Below are positions 36,143-45,158 of a DNA stretch of 64,000 nucleotides, piece after piece. The stretch comes from Achromobacter dolens (lineage in GTDB: Bacteria > Pseudomonadota > Gammaproteobacteria > Burkholderiales > Burkholderiaceae_B), in the NCBI RefSeq assembly GCF_902859745.1, contig NZ_CADIJW010000034.1, forward strand, positions 1 to 64,000, read 5' to 3'. The position numbers and the translations under genes are program-made. The notes beneath the pieces are model-generated. The model had not been told where the DNA came from and searched no databases. It worked only from the letters and a program-made list of their open reading frames with translations. Position 1 is the first letter of the stretch. Each line of letters opens with the position of its first letter.

Positions 36143-36298
36143 GGCCCGATCGCCGTCAGGCAAGGCGGGCGGCGGGTGCCGCCCGTCATGACGCGCCGAT
36201 TCCGGCGCGGCCAGGCTTGCGCCTCGGGCCAGTCCGGATATGATGGCTGGCCGGCGCCGACTGCCGGCGTGCCACTATTCGGAATATCGGAATCCGTC

Positions 36299-36673
36299 AT
36301 GCCAATCTTGAATGTCCAGATCATGCAGGGCCATTCGGCCGCCCAGAAGACCACGTTGCTGAAGGCGGCCTCGCAGGCGGTCGTGGAAAGCATTGCCGCG
36401 CCGCTGTCCAGCGTGCGCATCGTGCTGCAGGAAATCCCGGCCGAACACGTCATCGTGGCGGGCGAAATCGGCAAGGCCATGGCGCGCGTCGACGCGGCGC
36501 TGATCGAGGGCCGTGACGAAGCCAAGAAGTCGGCGCTGATCGCGGCGCTGAACCAGGCCGTCTGCGACAGCATCGGCATTTCGGGCGAAGACGTGCGGGT
36601 GCTGATCCGCGACGTGCCCAAGACCGACATGGGCGTGGCCAACGGCCTGAGCGCCAAGGCCGCGGGCCGCTGA
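36299..36673 (+). CDS. Fused 4-oxalocrotonate tautomerase-like protein
   Basis: A 124-aa protein made of two 4-OT beta-alpha-beta repeats in tandem. Repeat 1 starts MPILNVQIMQGHS, so Met removal exposes catalytic Pro1. Repeat 2 (about residues 62-124, RVDAALIEGRDEAKKS onward) clearly parallels it (QAVVESI versus QAVCDSI; SSVRIVLQEIP versus EDVRVLIRDVP), but has no N-terminal Pro. Canonical 4-OT is about 62 aa per chain. Substrate unknown. The ATG at 36299 is fixed by Pro1. It lies 13 nt before a LacI gene. Confidence 0.85.
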   Translation: MPILNVQIMQGHSAAQKTTLLKAASQAVVESIAAPLSSVRIVLQEIPAEHVIVAGEIGKAMARVDAALIEGRDEAKKSALIAALNQAVCDSIGISGEDVRVLIRDVPKTDMGVANGLSAKAAGR

Positions 36674-36686
36674 GCGGGGCCCCGGC

Positions 36687-37706
36687 ATGGCGACCGGCAA
36701 GGACAGGGGATCCGTCACCGTCGATGACGTGGCGGCCCAAGCGGGCGTGTCGATCAAGACCGTCTCGCGGGTGCTGAACAACGAGCCGAACACCAGCGAG
36801 AAGACGCGCGCCAAGGTCATGGCCGCGATCGAGTTGCTGAAGTACCAGCCCAATCCCTCGGCCCGCCGGCTGGCCAGCAAGCGCTCGGATCTGATCATGC
36901 TGGTCTACGACAACCCCAGCGACAACTACCTGATCAACATCCAGCACGGCGCGCTCGACGCCTGCAAGCGCTATTTCTACAGCCTGCTGCTGCATCCCTG
37001 CGACTATCGCGCGCCCGACCTGGCGGCGCAGATCGTGCAGGCGGCGCGGCAGCACGCCTGCGCCGGGCTGGTGCTGACGCCGCCGTTGTCCGACGTGCGC
37101 GCGCTGATCGAGGCGTTGGACCATGGCGACGTGCCCTACGTGCGGCTGGCGCCGGGTTCGCCCAGCGCCCGGGGGCTGGAAGTCAGCACCGACGATCGCG
37201 CCGCGGCGCGCGACATGACCCGTTACCTGCTCGGCCTGGGCCATCGCCGGATCGGCTTCGTGGCCGGGCATCCCGACCACGGCGCGGTGGGCGAGCGCCT
37301 GCATGGCTACCGCGATGCGCTGGCGGAGCTGGGTGTGGCCTACGATCCGGCGCTGGTGGAGCAGGGCCTGCATTCGTTCGATTCGGGGATACAGTGCGGC
37401 CAGCGTCTGCTGGACCGCGCGCAGCGCCCGACCGCGATCTTCGCGGCCAATGACGACATGGCGGCCGGTGTGCTTTACACGGCGCACGCGCGCGGCCTCA
37501 AGGTGCCGCAAGAGTTGTCGGTCGCGGGCTACGACGATACGCCGCTGTCACGCCAGACCTGGCCCAAGCTGACCACGCTGCGCCAGCCCATCCGCGAGAT
37601 GGCCTACGCGGCGGTCGAGCAGTTGGCCTCGCGCGAACCGCAGGCGCGGGTGCGCACGCTCGGCTATGAGCTGGTGGTGCGCGATTCGACCCGCTCGCCC
37701 GGCTGA
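36687..37706 (+). CDS. LacI family transcriptional regulator
   Basis: A 339-aa regulator. The LacI HTH is VDDVAAQAGVSIKTVSRVLNN (about 11-31) with hinge helix PNPSARRLASKRS, then a sugar-binding-protein-like effector domain (LGHRRIGFVAGHP, then TAIFAANDDMAAG and YDDTPLSRQTWPKLTT). It is convergent with the end of the oprB-xylFGH operon. A LacI-type palindrome in the oprB promoter (44994) is its likely target. Confidence 0.93.
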   Translation: MATGKDRGSVTVDDVAAQAGVSIKTVSRVLNNEPNTSEKTRAKVMAAIELLKYQPNPSARRLASKRSDLIMLVYDNPSDNYLINIQHGALDACKRYFYSLLLHPCDYRAPDLAAQIVQAARQHACAGLVLTPPLSDVRALIEALDHGDVPYVRLAPGSPSARGLEVSTDDRAAARDMTRYLLGLGHRRIGFVAGHPDHGAVGERLHGYRDALAELGVAYDPALVEQGLHSFDSGIQCGQRLLDRAQRPTAIFAANDDMAAGVLYTAHARGLKVPQELSVAGYDDTPLSRQTWPKLTTLRQPIREMAYAAVEQLASREPQARVRTLGYELVVRDSTRSPG

Positions 37707-37723
37707 GCCCGGCGCGTGGGCGC

Positions 37724-38635
37724 TCAGCGCAGGCGCTTCTGCACGTCATCCTGCGGCGCGTAACCAATGCTGTCGCGGGCCTCGGCCACGTCCCAGGCGC
37801 TGCCCTGGTTGGCCGACACGCCGTTGACGGTGACGCTGCCGTCCGGCCAGTTCGACGCATCCGCGGTCAGCGCGGCAAGCAACAGCCGTTCGAAATCCCC
37901 ATTGGACAACCACATATCGTGGAACCACGCCAGCGCGCGGCGGGCCGGCTCGTCCCGCGCGGGGGGCGCCGGCGCGCGCCGATGCGCCACGCCGGAATAG
38001 GTCATGTCGCGCGGATCGTTGTCGTCCGGCAGAATCCAGCCGATGCGCGCGATCACGGTGGACAGCTTGCCGTGCGTGACGGCGGAAAAGGCGCGGCACA
38101 GCCGCTCGCCCATCACCTTCGAGGTGCCGTAGGCCAGCGAATGCACCTCGCGCTCGCCGTCGAACCAGCGGGTGCCGGGCGCGGGCTCCGTGCGCGCGGT
38201 GAGCTTGCCCGGCCCGATCGTGGCGGCCAGCGGCAGGTCCTTGTAGCCGCCCATGGCGTGATTCGATGACGAGAATAGCAGCCGGCGCACGCCCTGCGTG
38301 GCGGCGGCCGTCAGGACGTTCAGCGTCATGTCGTAAGAGCCCAGCGCCTCTTCCCAACTGGCGTCGGGCGTCGAGTGGCGTGCCGCCAGGTGCAATACCG
38401 CGTCGGCGCCGGCGAAGTGGCGGGTCCAGCCGGGATCGGGCCGTTGCAGGTCGGCGGCCACCAGGGTCAGGCGGTCGCGCAGCTCCGGGCTGAAGACGCT
38501 GGCGTCCGCCTGCAGGTCGATGCCGGTCAGGTGCTCGCACCAGGGCTGGCGCGCCAGGATGGCCAGGGCCTTGCGGCCGAGCTGGCCGGTGGCGCCGGTG
38601 ACGATGATGCGGGCGGGGGGCAGGGTAGAGGCCAC
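37724..38635 (-). CDS. NAD-dependent epimerase/dehydratase, uronate dehydrogenase-like
   Basis: A 303-aa extended short-chain dehydrogenase. The N-terminal Rossmann motif is TGATGQLGRKA (about residues 12-22), and the catalytic Tyr-x3-Lys is in AYGTSK. SSSNHAMGGY closely resembles the SSNH-x-x-G-x-Y motif of uronate dehydrogenase, which oxidises galacturonate or glucuronate to an aldarolactone. The start is GTG at 38635, 16 nt after the lactonase stop. Last gene of the transporter operon, where lactone formation plus the adjacent lactonase makes sense. A related sugar dehydrogenase cannot be excluded. Confidence 0.75.
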   Translation of the reverse strand: MASTLPPARIIVTGATGQLGRKALAILARQPWCEHLTGIDLQADASVFSPELRDRLTLVAADLQRPDPGWTRHFAGADAVLHLAARHSTPDASWEEALGSYDMTLNVLTAAATQGVRRLLFSSSNHAMGGYKDLPLAATIGPGKLTARTEPAPGTRWFDGEREVHSLAYGTSKVMGERLCRAFSAVTHGKLSTVIARIGWILPDDNDPRDMTYSGVAHRRAPAPPARDEPARRALAWFHDMWLSNGDFERLLLAALTADASNWPDGSVTVNGVSANQGSAWDVAEARDSIGYAPQDDVQKRLR

Positions 38636-38651
38636 GGTGGATGTTTCCGGT

Positions 38652-39734
38652 TCAAGGCAGAGGGCACAGGCAGGCGGGAGAGCGCAGCGGGTAGGGGGCG
38701 CCGTGCGACTGCGCCAGGCCGGTGGCCGGATCGATGCGCACGGCGCGAAGGAGGTGATCGTCCTGGGCGGCCAGCAGCAGGAATTCGCCATCGGGCGTGA
38801 AGGCGATGTCGCGCGGCGTGCGGCCACCGACGGCGATGAAACCGAGCGGTTCGAGCCACGGCGCCGCGCGGCGCAGCCGGAAGACCGCGATGCTGTCGTG
38901 GCCCCGGTTGGCGGCATACAGCAGGTCGCCGCGCGGATGCAGGCGCAGCGCCGACGTGGTGTTGGCGCCGTGCCAATCGGGCGGCAGCGTGCTGGCGCGG
39001 GCCAGCGCGTTGCCGGCGCCGTCCAGCGCGTACAGCGCCAGGGTGTTGGACAGTTCTTCCACCACCACCGCCAGCGTGTCGCCGGCCGCCAGCACGAGAT
39101 GGCGCGGTCCGGCGCCGGGCGGCGTGCGCCATTGGCGTATCGGCATGGCCTCCAGGCCGTCGGGCAGGACGCGGTGGCAGGCAATCGTGTCGGTGCCCAG
39201 ATCGCAGAGGTAGACCCGCGTGCCGTCGGCCCCGGGGGCCGCGTAATGCACGTGCGGACCTTCCTGGCGGTCGGCGCGCGGCCCGGAGCCGCTTCGCGTG
39301 ATGACCTGGGGCGCGGCGCTTGGCAGGCCGTCGGCGTCGAGGGCGTAGCACAGCAGTTCGCCGGAGCCGTAGTTCGACACGTACAGTTGCCGCGCCGCCC
39401 GGTTGATGCTGACGTGGCAGGGCGCGGCGCCGGGTATGGCGACGCGCCCGATGGGGCGCAGGGCCGCGGCGCCGTCCTCGATCGCGAAAACCTCCAGCGC
39501 CGCGTCCCGCTCCTGTTCGCTGACGCTGTAGAGGCGGCCGGCCGTCGCGCATAAATAGGAGGGGTTGACCGGGCCGGACAGCACCTGGCGTTGCCGGAAC
39601 GATGCCGTCGCGCCATCGAACGCGAGCAGGTGGATGCCCTGGCCGCGGCCCTGCACGTGGGGCAGGATTTCGGTATAGGTGCCGACGGCGAGCACGCAGG
39701 CGCCGGGTACGCGGGAAAGGATGTCGTTATGCAC
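38652..39734 (-). CDS. Beta-propeller lactonase family protein (6-phosphogluconolactonase-like)
   Basis: A 360-aa seven-bladed propeller of the YbhE/Pgl lactonase family, with repeats of the type GPRHLVLAAGDTLAVVVEE, SALRLHPRGDLLYAANRG and PRDIAFTPDGEFLLLAAQD. It probably hydrolyses a sugar lactone; together with the downstream dehydrogenase it would complete an oxidative first step. The start is GTG at 39734, overlapping the permease stop by 8 nt. No signal peptide is evident, so the enzyme is cytoplasmic. Confidence 0.85.
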   Translation of the reverse strand: MHNDILSRVPGACVLAVGTYTEILPHVQGRGQGIHLLAFDGATASFRQRQVLSGPVNPSYLCATAGRLYSVSEQERDAALEVFAIEDGAAALRPIGRVAIPGAAPCHVSINRAARQLYVSNYGSGELLCYALDADGLPSAAPQVITRSGSGPRADRQEGPHVHYAAPGADGTRVYLCDLGTDTIACHRVLPDGLEAMPIRQWRTPPGAGPRHLVLAAGDTLAVVVEELSNTLALYALDGAGNALARASTLPPDWHGANTTSALRLHPRGDLLYAANRGHDSIAVFRLRRAAPWLEPLGFIAVGGRTPRDIAFTPDGEFLLLAAQDDHLLRAVRIDPATGLAQSHGAPYPLRSPACLCPLP

Positions 39735-40914
39735 GTTCGGACCTCGTCGCCACGTCGATCCACACCGCCAGCACCAGCACGGCGCCCTTGACGATCATCT
39801 GCCAGGAGGTGTCGACGTTCATCTGCTGCATGCCGTTGTCCAGGCTGGCCATGACCAGCGCGCCGATCAGCGCGCCGTACACCGTGCCGGAGCCGCCGCG
39901 CATCGAGGTGCCGCCGATGAAGCAGGCGGCGATCGCGTCGAGTTCGCCGCCCACGCCGGCCGACGGCGAGCCGGCCGCCGAACGCGCGGTGGTGACAATG
40001 CCGGCGAACGCGCACATCAACCCCATCAGCATGAACACCATCAGCTTGACGCGCTGGACGTTGACGCCGGACAGGCGGCTGGCCTCGACGTTGCCGCCAA
40101 CCGCGTAGACGTGGCGGCCGAACACGGTCTGCGTGGCGATCCACGAGAACGCGCCCAGCAGGGCCAGCAGGATCAGCACCGGCAGCGGCACGCCGTGGGC
40201 CTGGTTCAGCACCAGGACGAAGCCGACGGCGGTGGCGGTGATGGCGCCGATGCGCAGTGCGTCGATCCAGCGCGGCGCCACGGCCAGGCCCAGGCGGCGA
40301 TGGCGCCGCCGGCGCGCCAGCGTCAGGCCGCAGGTCAGCGCGACGATCAACGCGGCGAACAGCCAGGACAGGGCGGGCGGCACGAACGCCTGGGCGATGG
40401 CGCCCAGGTCGTCGGGCACGGGCGCGATGGTGACGCTGTCGGTGCTCAACTGCAGCAGGCCGCGGTAGGCCAGCATGCCGCCCAGGCCGACGATGAACGA
40501 CGGCACCCGCAGCCGGGTCGTGAGATAGCCATTGACCAGGCCGAGCGCGGCGCCGGCCGCCAGTACCACGGCGACCGACAACCAGGTGTTCCAGCCCAGG
40601 TTGACCGTCAGGATGGCGACCAGGCCGCCGAGCAGCCCGAGCAGCGAGCCGACCGACAGGTCGATCTCTCCGGCGATGATGACCAGCACCATGCCGCAGG
40701 CCAGCATGCCGGTCACCGACATCTGCAGCAGCAGGTTGGAGATGCTGTTGGGCCGCAGGAAGCTGCCATGGGTCTGATGCCAGAAGAACAGCCAGATCAG
40801 GGCGAGCGCCAGCAGCATGGCCAGCAGCTTGTGGCGCGCGAACAGTTGCCGCAGCGGCGGATGTCCGCCGCGCCGGCGCGGTTCTGAAGAGGAGGAGGCG
40901 AGTATCTGGGTCAT
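39727..40914 (-). CDS. xylH: Xylose-type sugar ABC transporter permease
   Basis: A 395-aa inner-membrane permease of the ribose/xylose/galactose class. The hallmark VIIAGEIDLSVGSLLGL is near residues 80-96, and the coupling segment FGRHVYAVGGNVEASRLSGVNV is near 265-286. An internal basic insert (LARRRRHRRLG) lies around 215. The ATG at 40914 is 5 nt from the xylG stop. Transported sugar inferred from XylF/XylG similarity. Confidence 0.88.
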   Translation of the reverse strand: MTQILASSSSEPRRRGGHPPLRQLFARHKLLAMLLALALIWLFFWHQTHGSFLRPNSISNLLLQMSVTGMLACGMVLVIIAGEIDLSVGSLLGLLGGLVAILTVNLGWNTWLSVAVVLAAGAALGLVNGYLTTRLRVPSFIVGLGGMLAYRGLLQLSTDSVTIAPVPDDLGAIAQAFVPPALSWLFAALIVALTCGLTLARRRRHRRLGLAVAPRWIDALRIGAITATAVGFVLVLNQAHGVPLPVLILLALLGAFSWIATQTVFGRHVYAVGGNVEASRLSGVNVQRVKLMVFMLMGLMCAFAGIVTTARSAAGSPSAGVGGELDAIAACFIGGTSMRGGSGTVYGALIGALVMASLDNGMQQMNVDTSWQMIVKGAVLVLAVWIDVATRSERA

Positions 40915-40919
40915 GGCGT

Positions 40920-42467
40920 TCAGGCGGCGTGCCGCAGCGGGTCGGTGTTGAGGGCGGCGGCGAGCACGCGTTCCGGCGTCAGGCCCTGGATGGGAAAGTC
41001 TGCCGCGATGCGGCCGGCATTCATGACCAGCACGCGATCGCTCATGCCGAGGATCTCCGGCAGTTCCGACGACACCATGATGATGGCCACGCCGCGGTCG
41101 GCGAGATCGAAGATCATCTTGTAGATGTCGTACTTGGCGCCGATGTCGACGCCGCGCGTCGGTTCGTCCAGGATCAGGACTTTGGGTTGCCTGAGCGCCA
41201 TCTTCGCCAGCACCACTTTCTGCTGGTTGCCGCCTGACAGGCTGGCGACCGGCAGGCCGGGGCTGGCCGTCTTGATGCGCAGGCGCGCGATTTCGCGCTC
41301 GACCGTGGCCAGTTCCGAATCGCCATCCACCCGCGTGGCGCGGGCATGGTCGGCCAGGCTGGCCAGCGTGATGTTCTCGGCCACGCTCATCAGCGGCACG
41401 ATGCCGTGGCGCTTGCGGTCCTCGGGCACCAGGCACAGGCCGTGCGCGATGGCGTCGGCCGGGGATGTGATGCGCACCGGCTGGCCGGCCACCTGCACCC
41501 GCGCCTGGTAGCGGCCGGCGTAGGCGCCGTAGATGGCCAAGACCAGTTCGGTGCGGCCCGCGCCCACCAGGCCGGCGATGCCGAGGATCTCGCCGGCGCG
41601 CACCTGCAGCGCGACGTCGTCGACCCGCTTGCGCCGCGGATTGGTGACGTCCCAGCAGGTCACGCCGCGCGCTTGCAGCACCACCGCGCCCGGTTGGCGT
41701 TCGGTGCGCGGAAAGCGCGATTCGAGCGCGCGTCCCACCATCAGGCCGATGATGCTGTCTTCGTCGAGCGCGTCCGCCGGCTGGGTGGCGATGTGCTGGC
41801 CGTCGCGGATCACGGTGATGGTGTCACAGAGGCGCTTGACCTCGTCGAGCTTGTGCGAGATGTAGATGCAGGCCACGCCGGCGCGCTTGAGGTCTTCGAT
41901 GATGGCCAGCAGCACCTCGATCTCCCTGGCGCTGAGCGAGGAGGTCGGCTCGTCGAAGATCAGCAGGCGCGCTTCCTTGGCCAGCGCCTTGGCGATCTCG
42001 AACAACTGCTGGTGGCCGTTGCCGTAGTTCATGACGGGCGCGGCCACGTTGACATCGGTGAGCTTGAGCCGGGCCAGCAGCTCGGCGGCGCGGCGGTGCA
42101 TGGACGGGTAGTCCATGCGCCCGCCCGGCAGGCGCATTTCGTTGCCCAGGAAGATGTTCTCGGTGACGCTCAGTTGCTGCACCAGCATCAGTTCCTGGTG
42201 CAGGATGACAATGCCGGCTTCCTCGCTGTCCCGGATCGAGCGTGCGCGCAGCTCGCGCCCTTGCCACAGGATCTGGCCCTGGTAGCTGCCGTGGGGGTAG
42301 ACCCCCGACAGCACCTTCATCAGGGTCGATTTGCCGGCGCCGTTTTCGCCGCACAGTCCGAGGCATTCGCTGGGCCGCACGCTCAGGCTGACGCCCGAGA
42401 GCGCGCGCACGCCGGCGAATTCCTTGACGATGCCGCGCATTTCGAACAGCGGTTGCTGTTGGTCCAT
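40920..42467 (-). CDS. xylG: Xylose-type sugar ABC transporter ATP-binding protein (two ATPase domains)
   Basis: A 515-aa protein with tandem ATPase domains. Domain 1: Walker [10 protein letters not shown] (40-48), degenerate signature NYGNGHQQL, Walker [12 protein letters not shown]. Domain 2: degenerate Walker [10 protein letters not shown], normal signature [13 protein letters not shown] and Walker [13 protein letters not shown]. This asymmetry is normal for sugar importers of this class. It lies between xylF and xylH. Confidence 0.92.
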   Translation of the reverse strand: MDQQQPLFEMRGIVKEFAGVRALSGVSLSVRPSECLGLCGENGAGKSTLMKVLSGVYPHGSYQGQILWQGRELRARSIRDSEEAGIVILHQELMLVQQLSVTENIFLGNEMRLPGGRMDYPSMHRRAAELLARLKLTDVNVAAPVMNYGNGHQQLFEIAKALAKEARLLIFDEPTSSLSAREIEVLLAIIEDLKRAGVACIYISHKLDEVKRLCDTITVIRDGQHIATQPADALDEDSIIGLMVGRALESRFPRTERQPGAVVLQARGVTCWDVTNPRRKRVDDVALQVRAGEILGIAGLVGAGRTELVLAIYGAYAGRYQARVQVAGQPVRITSPADAIAHGLCLVPEDRKRHGIVPLMSVAENITLASLADHARATRVDGDSELATVEREIARLRIKTASPGLPVASLSGGNQQKVVLAKMALRQPKVLILDEPTRGVDIGAKYDIYKMIFDLADRGVAIIMVSSELPEILGMSDRVLVMNAGRIAADFPIQGLTPERVLAAALNTDPLRHAA

Positions 42468-42481
42468 GGTGCGCCTCCCGG

Positions 42482-43495
42482 CTACTTGCCCGCGATCTGG
42501 TCTGCCGTATAGAACCCGTCCTTGACCAGGATATCCAGATTGTCGCGCGTGACCAGCGTGGGCTTGATGAGGAGGGCGTTGACCTCGCCCTTACCGTTGT
42601 CGAGCTTGGCGTTGAAAGCGGGCGTCTTGCCCTGCACCAGGTTGACCGCCATCTGCGCGGCCGCCTCGGCGATGGCCTTGATCGGCTTGTAGACCGTCAT
42701 GGTCTGCGTGCCCGCCGCCACCCGGCGCACGCCGGCCAGGTCGGCGTCCTGGCCGGATACCGCGACCTTGCCCGCCAGCTTCTGGCTCGTCAGCGCCTGG
42801 ATCGCACCGCCGGCGGTGCCGTCGTTGGAGGCGACGATGGCCTGGATGTCGTTGTCGTTGGCGTTCAGGGCGTTCTCGATGATGGTCTGGGCCTTGGACG
42901 GATCCCATTCGGGCGTCCATTGCTCGCCGACGATGGTGATGTCGCCCTTGGCGACCAGCGGCTTGAGCACGTTCATCTGGCCCTCGCGGAACATGCGCGA
43001 GTTGTTGTCGGTCGAGGCGCCGCCCAGCAGGTAGTAGCGGCCCTTGGGCACGGCCTCGACCATGCCCTGGGCCTGCATTTCGCCCACCTTGATGTTGTCG
43101 AACGACACGTAGCCGTCCAGCGGCGCGCCAAGGATCAGGCGGTCGTAGGCGATCACCTTGATGCCGTTGCGGTGCGCCTTGGCGATGGCGCTGCCCAGCA
43201 CCTTGGAATTGAACGGCACGATGACCAGCGCGTCCACGCCCTCGGCGATCAGGTTCTCGACCTGGGCGATCTGGCGCGATTCGCTGGCGTTGGCCGATTG
43301 CACGTTGACCTTGGCGCCCAGCGCGGTGGCGGCCTCGACGAAATAGTTGCGGTCGCGGGTCCAGCGTTCGACCCGCAAGTCGTCGATGGAAAAGCCGATC
43401 ACCGGCGCGTCCTTGCTGGCGTGGACGGCGGGGCTGGCGAGCAGCGCCGCGGGCAGGGCCAGCGCGCAGGCCAGGCGGCGAAAGAATGGGGTCAT
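42482..43495 (-). CDS. xylF: D-xylose-type ABC transporter substrate-binding protein
   Basis: A 337-aa periplasmic binding protein. The signal peptide ends at VHA-SKD (about residue 26), followed by the XylF-like start [18 protein letters not shown], then [19 protein letters not shown] and [14 protein letters not shown]. Closest in features to XylF, but in this operon the true ligand may be another sugar or a sugar acid. Follows oprB by 26 nt. Confidence 0.9.
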   Translation of the reverse strand: MTPFFRRLACALALPAALLASPAVHASKDAPVIGFSIDDLRVERWTRDRNYFVEAATALGAKVNVQSANASESRQIAQVENLIAEGVDALVIVPFNSKVLGSAIAKAHRNGIKVIAYDRLILGAPLDGYVSFDNIKVGEMQAQGMVEAVPKGRYYLLGGASTDNNSRMFREGQMNVLKPLVAKGDITIVGEQWTPEWDPSKAQTIIENALNANDNDIQAIVASNDGTAGGAIQALTSQKLAGKVAVSGQDADLAGVRRVAAGTQTMTVYKPIKAIAEAAAQMAVNLVQGKTPAFNAKLDNGKGEVNALLIKPTLVTRDNLDILVKDGFYTADQIAGK

Positions 43496-43521
43496 GTCGG
43501 TCTCCTAGTGGCGCGTCGCGC

Positions 43522-44901
43522 TCAGAATGTGATGCCGGTCTTCAAGCCTGCGATGAAGGCGTCGTGGTTGGCGCTGGTGCCGCCAGGATGCCTGATGTAC
43601 TGCAGATTGGGGCGCAGGTAAACGGACGGGATCGGCGACCAACTGTAGTAGGCCTCGGCCACGTACTCGTAGCCGTCGCCCACCTTGGTGCTGGTGCCCA
43701 GGCGCTGGTCCTGCTGGCGCGCGTAGTCGGCATAGCGGCCGTTGTTGTGGGTCGCGCCGATCGCCACGCCGATGACGTCGCGCGCCAGGCCGAACGGTCC
43801 TTTGTACTGCAGCCCGAGCGCGATCTGGTGATCCTGCGCGGCGGTGGCGCGGTCGGCCTGCGACACGTTCAGGAACACCGAGGCGCCGCGGCCGCCGGCG
43901 GCGCCGCTGACCTGCTGCTCGAAGTTGATGTAGAAGCCGTACTGGCCGTTGCGTTCGCGCGGCGCCAGCCCGGTCTGGCCGCGCGGCGCGTGGTTGATGT
44001 CCTGGTACAGATCCTTGCCGTCGGAGGTGTTGTACCAGGCGCCGAACTTGTACGAACCGGGCAGGCCGTTCCAGGCCGGCAGCCAGCCGACTTCGAGCGG
44101 GATCAGGGCGCCGGTGGTGCCGTCGGGATTGTCCAGCGACAGGCCGTGGCGGCGCGCATAGCCGTCGTCCACGTAGTTCGGATTGACCTGGTAGACGCCT
44201 GCCTGCACGTAGGTCTGCTCGGACGTGTTGACCTTCAGGCGCGTGGCCCACTGGCTGGTCGGCCAGTTGACCCAGTAGCTGCCCACCAGGTTGCCGGGCT
44301 GCGAGCCGCAGAAGGTCAGGTTCTGGAAGTCGCAGGAAAAGCTGGCGAAGTCCTCGCCCACGGTGAGGCGGCCGATCTTCCACTGCACCCGGTTGTCCAG
44401 GAAGGCCTGGTTCAACCAGAACTGCGTCATGTGCCAGGTCTGGCCCCGGCCGTAGACCTCCTGGATCAGCATGTTATTGCCCATGCCCGCGTCGGCGCCC
44501 AGGTTGCGGCCGTTGCGGTCGGTGATGGTCATCTGGAACGTGCCGCCATGCCAGCCGAGCAGCTTGTCCAGATCCATCGTGGCGCCGATGACCCACTGGT
44601 CGGTGTAGCGCGTCAGTTTGTCCTGGCCGCCGCTGAAGTTGTGCGCGGCCTCGCCGGTGTAGCCCAGATTCAGCGTCACGCCGCTTTCGGCCAGGCGGGT
44701 GCGCGGGCCGCCCCAGTCGCCCAGCAGGTAGGGGCTGGTCTGCAGGTCGTAGGCCCGGGCCGCGCCGGCGGCCGACAGCAGGCCGGCCATCAGCAGCCAG
44801 GGCAGCCAGCGGTTGGATCGCGCGGGGTGGGACGGGAAACGCAGGGGCCGCAGGTGCACGCCGGTCCCTGCCGCTGCCGCGAGGCAGGGAGGTATTGCCA
44901 T
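43522..44901 (-). CDS. oprB: Carbohydrate-selective porin, OprB family
   Basis: An outer-membrane beta-barrel that admits sugars into the periplasm. 459 aa. About 30 residues precede a hydrophobic signal core (WLPWLLMAGLLSAAGAARA), then the OprB start YLLGDWGGPRTRLAESGVTL. The protein ends with a terminal Phe (GLKTGITF), the BAM recognition signal. AGGAG lies 8 nt before the ATG at 44901. The first ATG gives an unusually long pre-signal segment. First gene of the importer operon. Confidence 0.92.
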   Translation of the reverse strand: MAIPPCLAAAAGTGVHLRPLRFPSHPARSNRWLPWLLMAGLLSAAGAARAYDLQTSPYLLGDWGGPRTRLAESGVTLNLGYTGEAAHNFSGGQDKLTRYTDQWVIGATMDLDKLLGWHGGTFQMTITDRNGRNLGADAGMGNNMLIQEVYGRGQTWHMTQFWLNQAFLDNRVQWKIGRLTVGEDFASFSCDFQNLTFCGSQPGNLVGSYWVNWPTSQWATRLKVNTSEQTYVQAGVYQVNPNYVDDGYARRHGLSLDNPDGTTGALIPLEVGWLPAWNGLPGSYKFGAWYNTSDGKDLYQDINHAPRGQTGLAPRERNGQYGFYINFEQQVSGAAGGRGASVFLNVSQADRATAAQDHQIALGLQYKGPFGLARDVIGVAIGATHNNGRYADYARQQDQRLGTSTKVGDGYEYVAEAYYSWSPIPSVYLRPNLQYIRHPGGTSANHDAFIAGLKTGITF

Positions 44902-44993
44902 GACTTTGTCTCCTGATGCCGCCCGTGCCGAGGGCCGTCGCGGCTTGTTTTTCGTTGACCGGCAGATACCGGCGAAGCTAGTGTCTGCAAAAA

Positions 44994-45008
44994 TGACAGC
45001 GCTGTCAA
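44994..45008 (-). promoter_or_regulatory. LacI-type operator overlapping the -35 box of oprB
   Basis: A perfect 14-bp palindrome, tgacagcgctgtca (44994-45007), with the central CG typical of LacI operators. On the minus strand a consensus -35 TTGACA (45008-45003) overlaps it; a weak -10 (GACACT) follows after 17 bp. Binding would block RNA polymerase. The LacI protein encoded at 36687 is the obvious candidate. Confidence 0.8.
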
Positions 45009-45158
45009 TTGTGGTCGCGATTAGGGATTGCCCGGGGAGCGCGGGGTTTTTTACGGCGCCGGCAAGGCGACTTTCGCCTGGCGAGAAGGGCGCGCCGAGG
45101 GGCGGCGGGAGGCGCCGGGCGCGCGAGTATGATGGACAGATAACCAGGAGGAAACATC

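Noticed and set aside
37724-40144. An 806-codon minus frame joining the dehydrogenase to upstream sequence
   Set aside because: Its N-terminal 500 codons are out-of-frame antisense-like sequence of the lactonase and permease; the dehydrogenase starts at the GTG at 38635.
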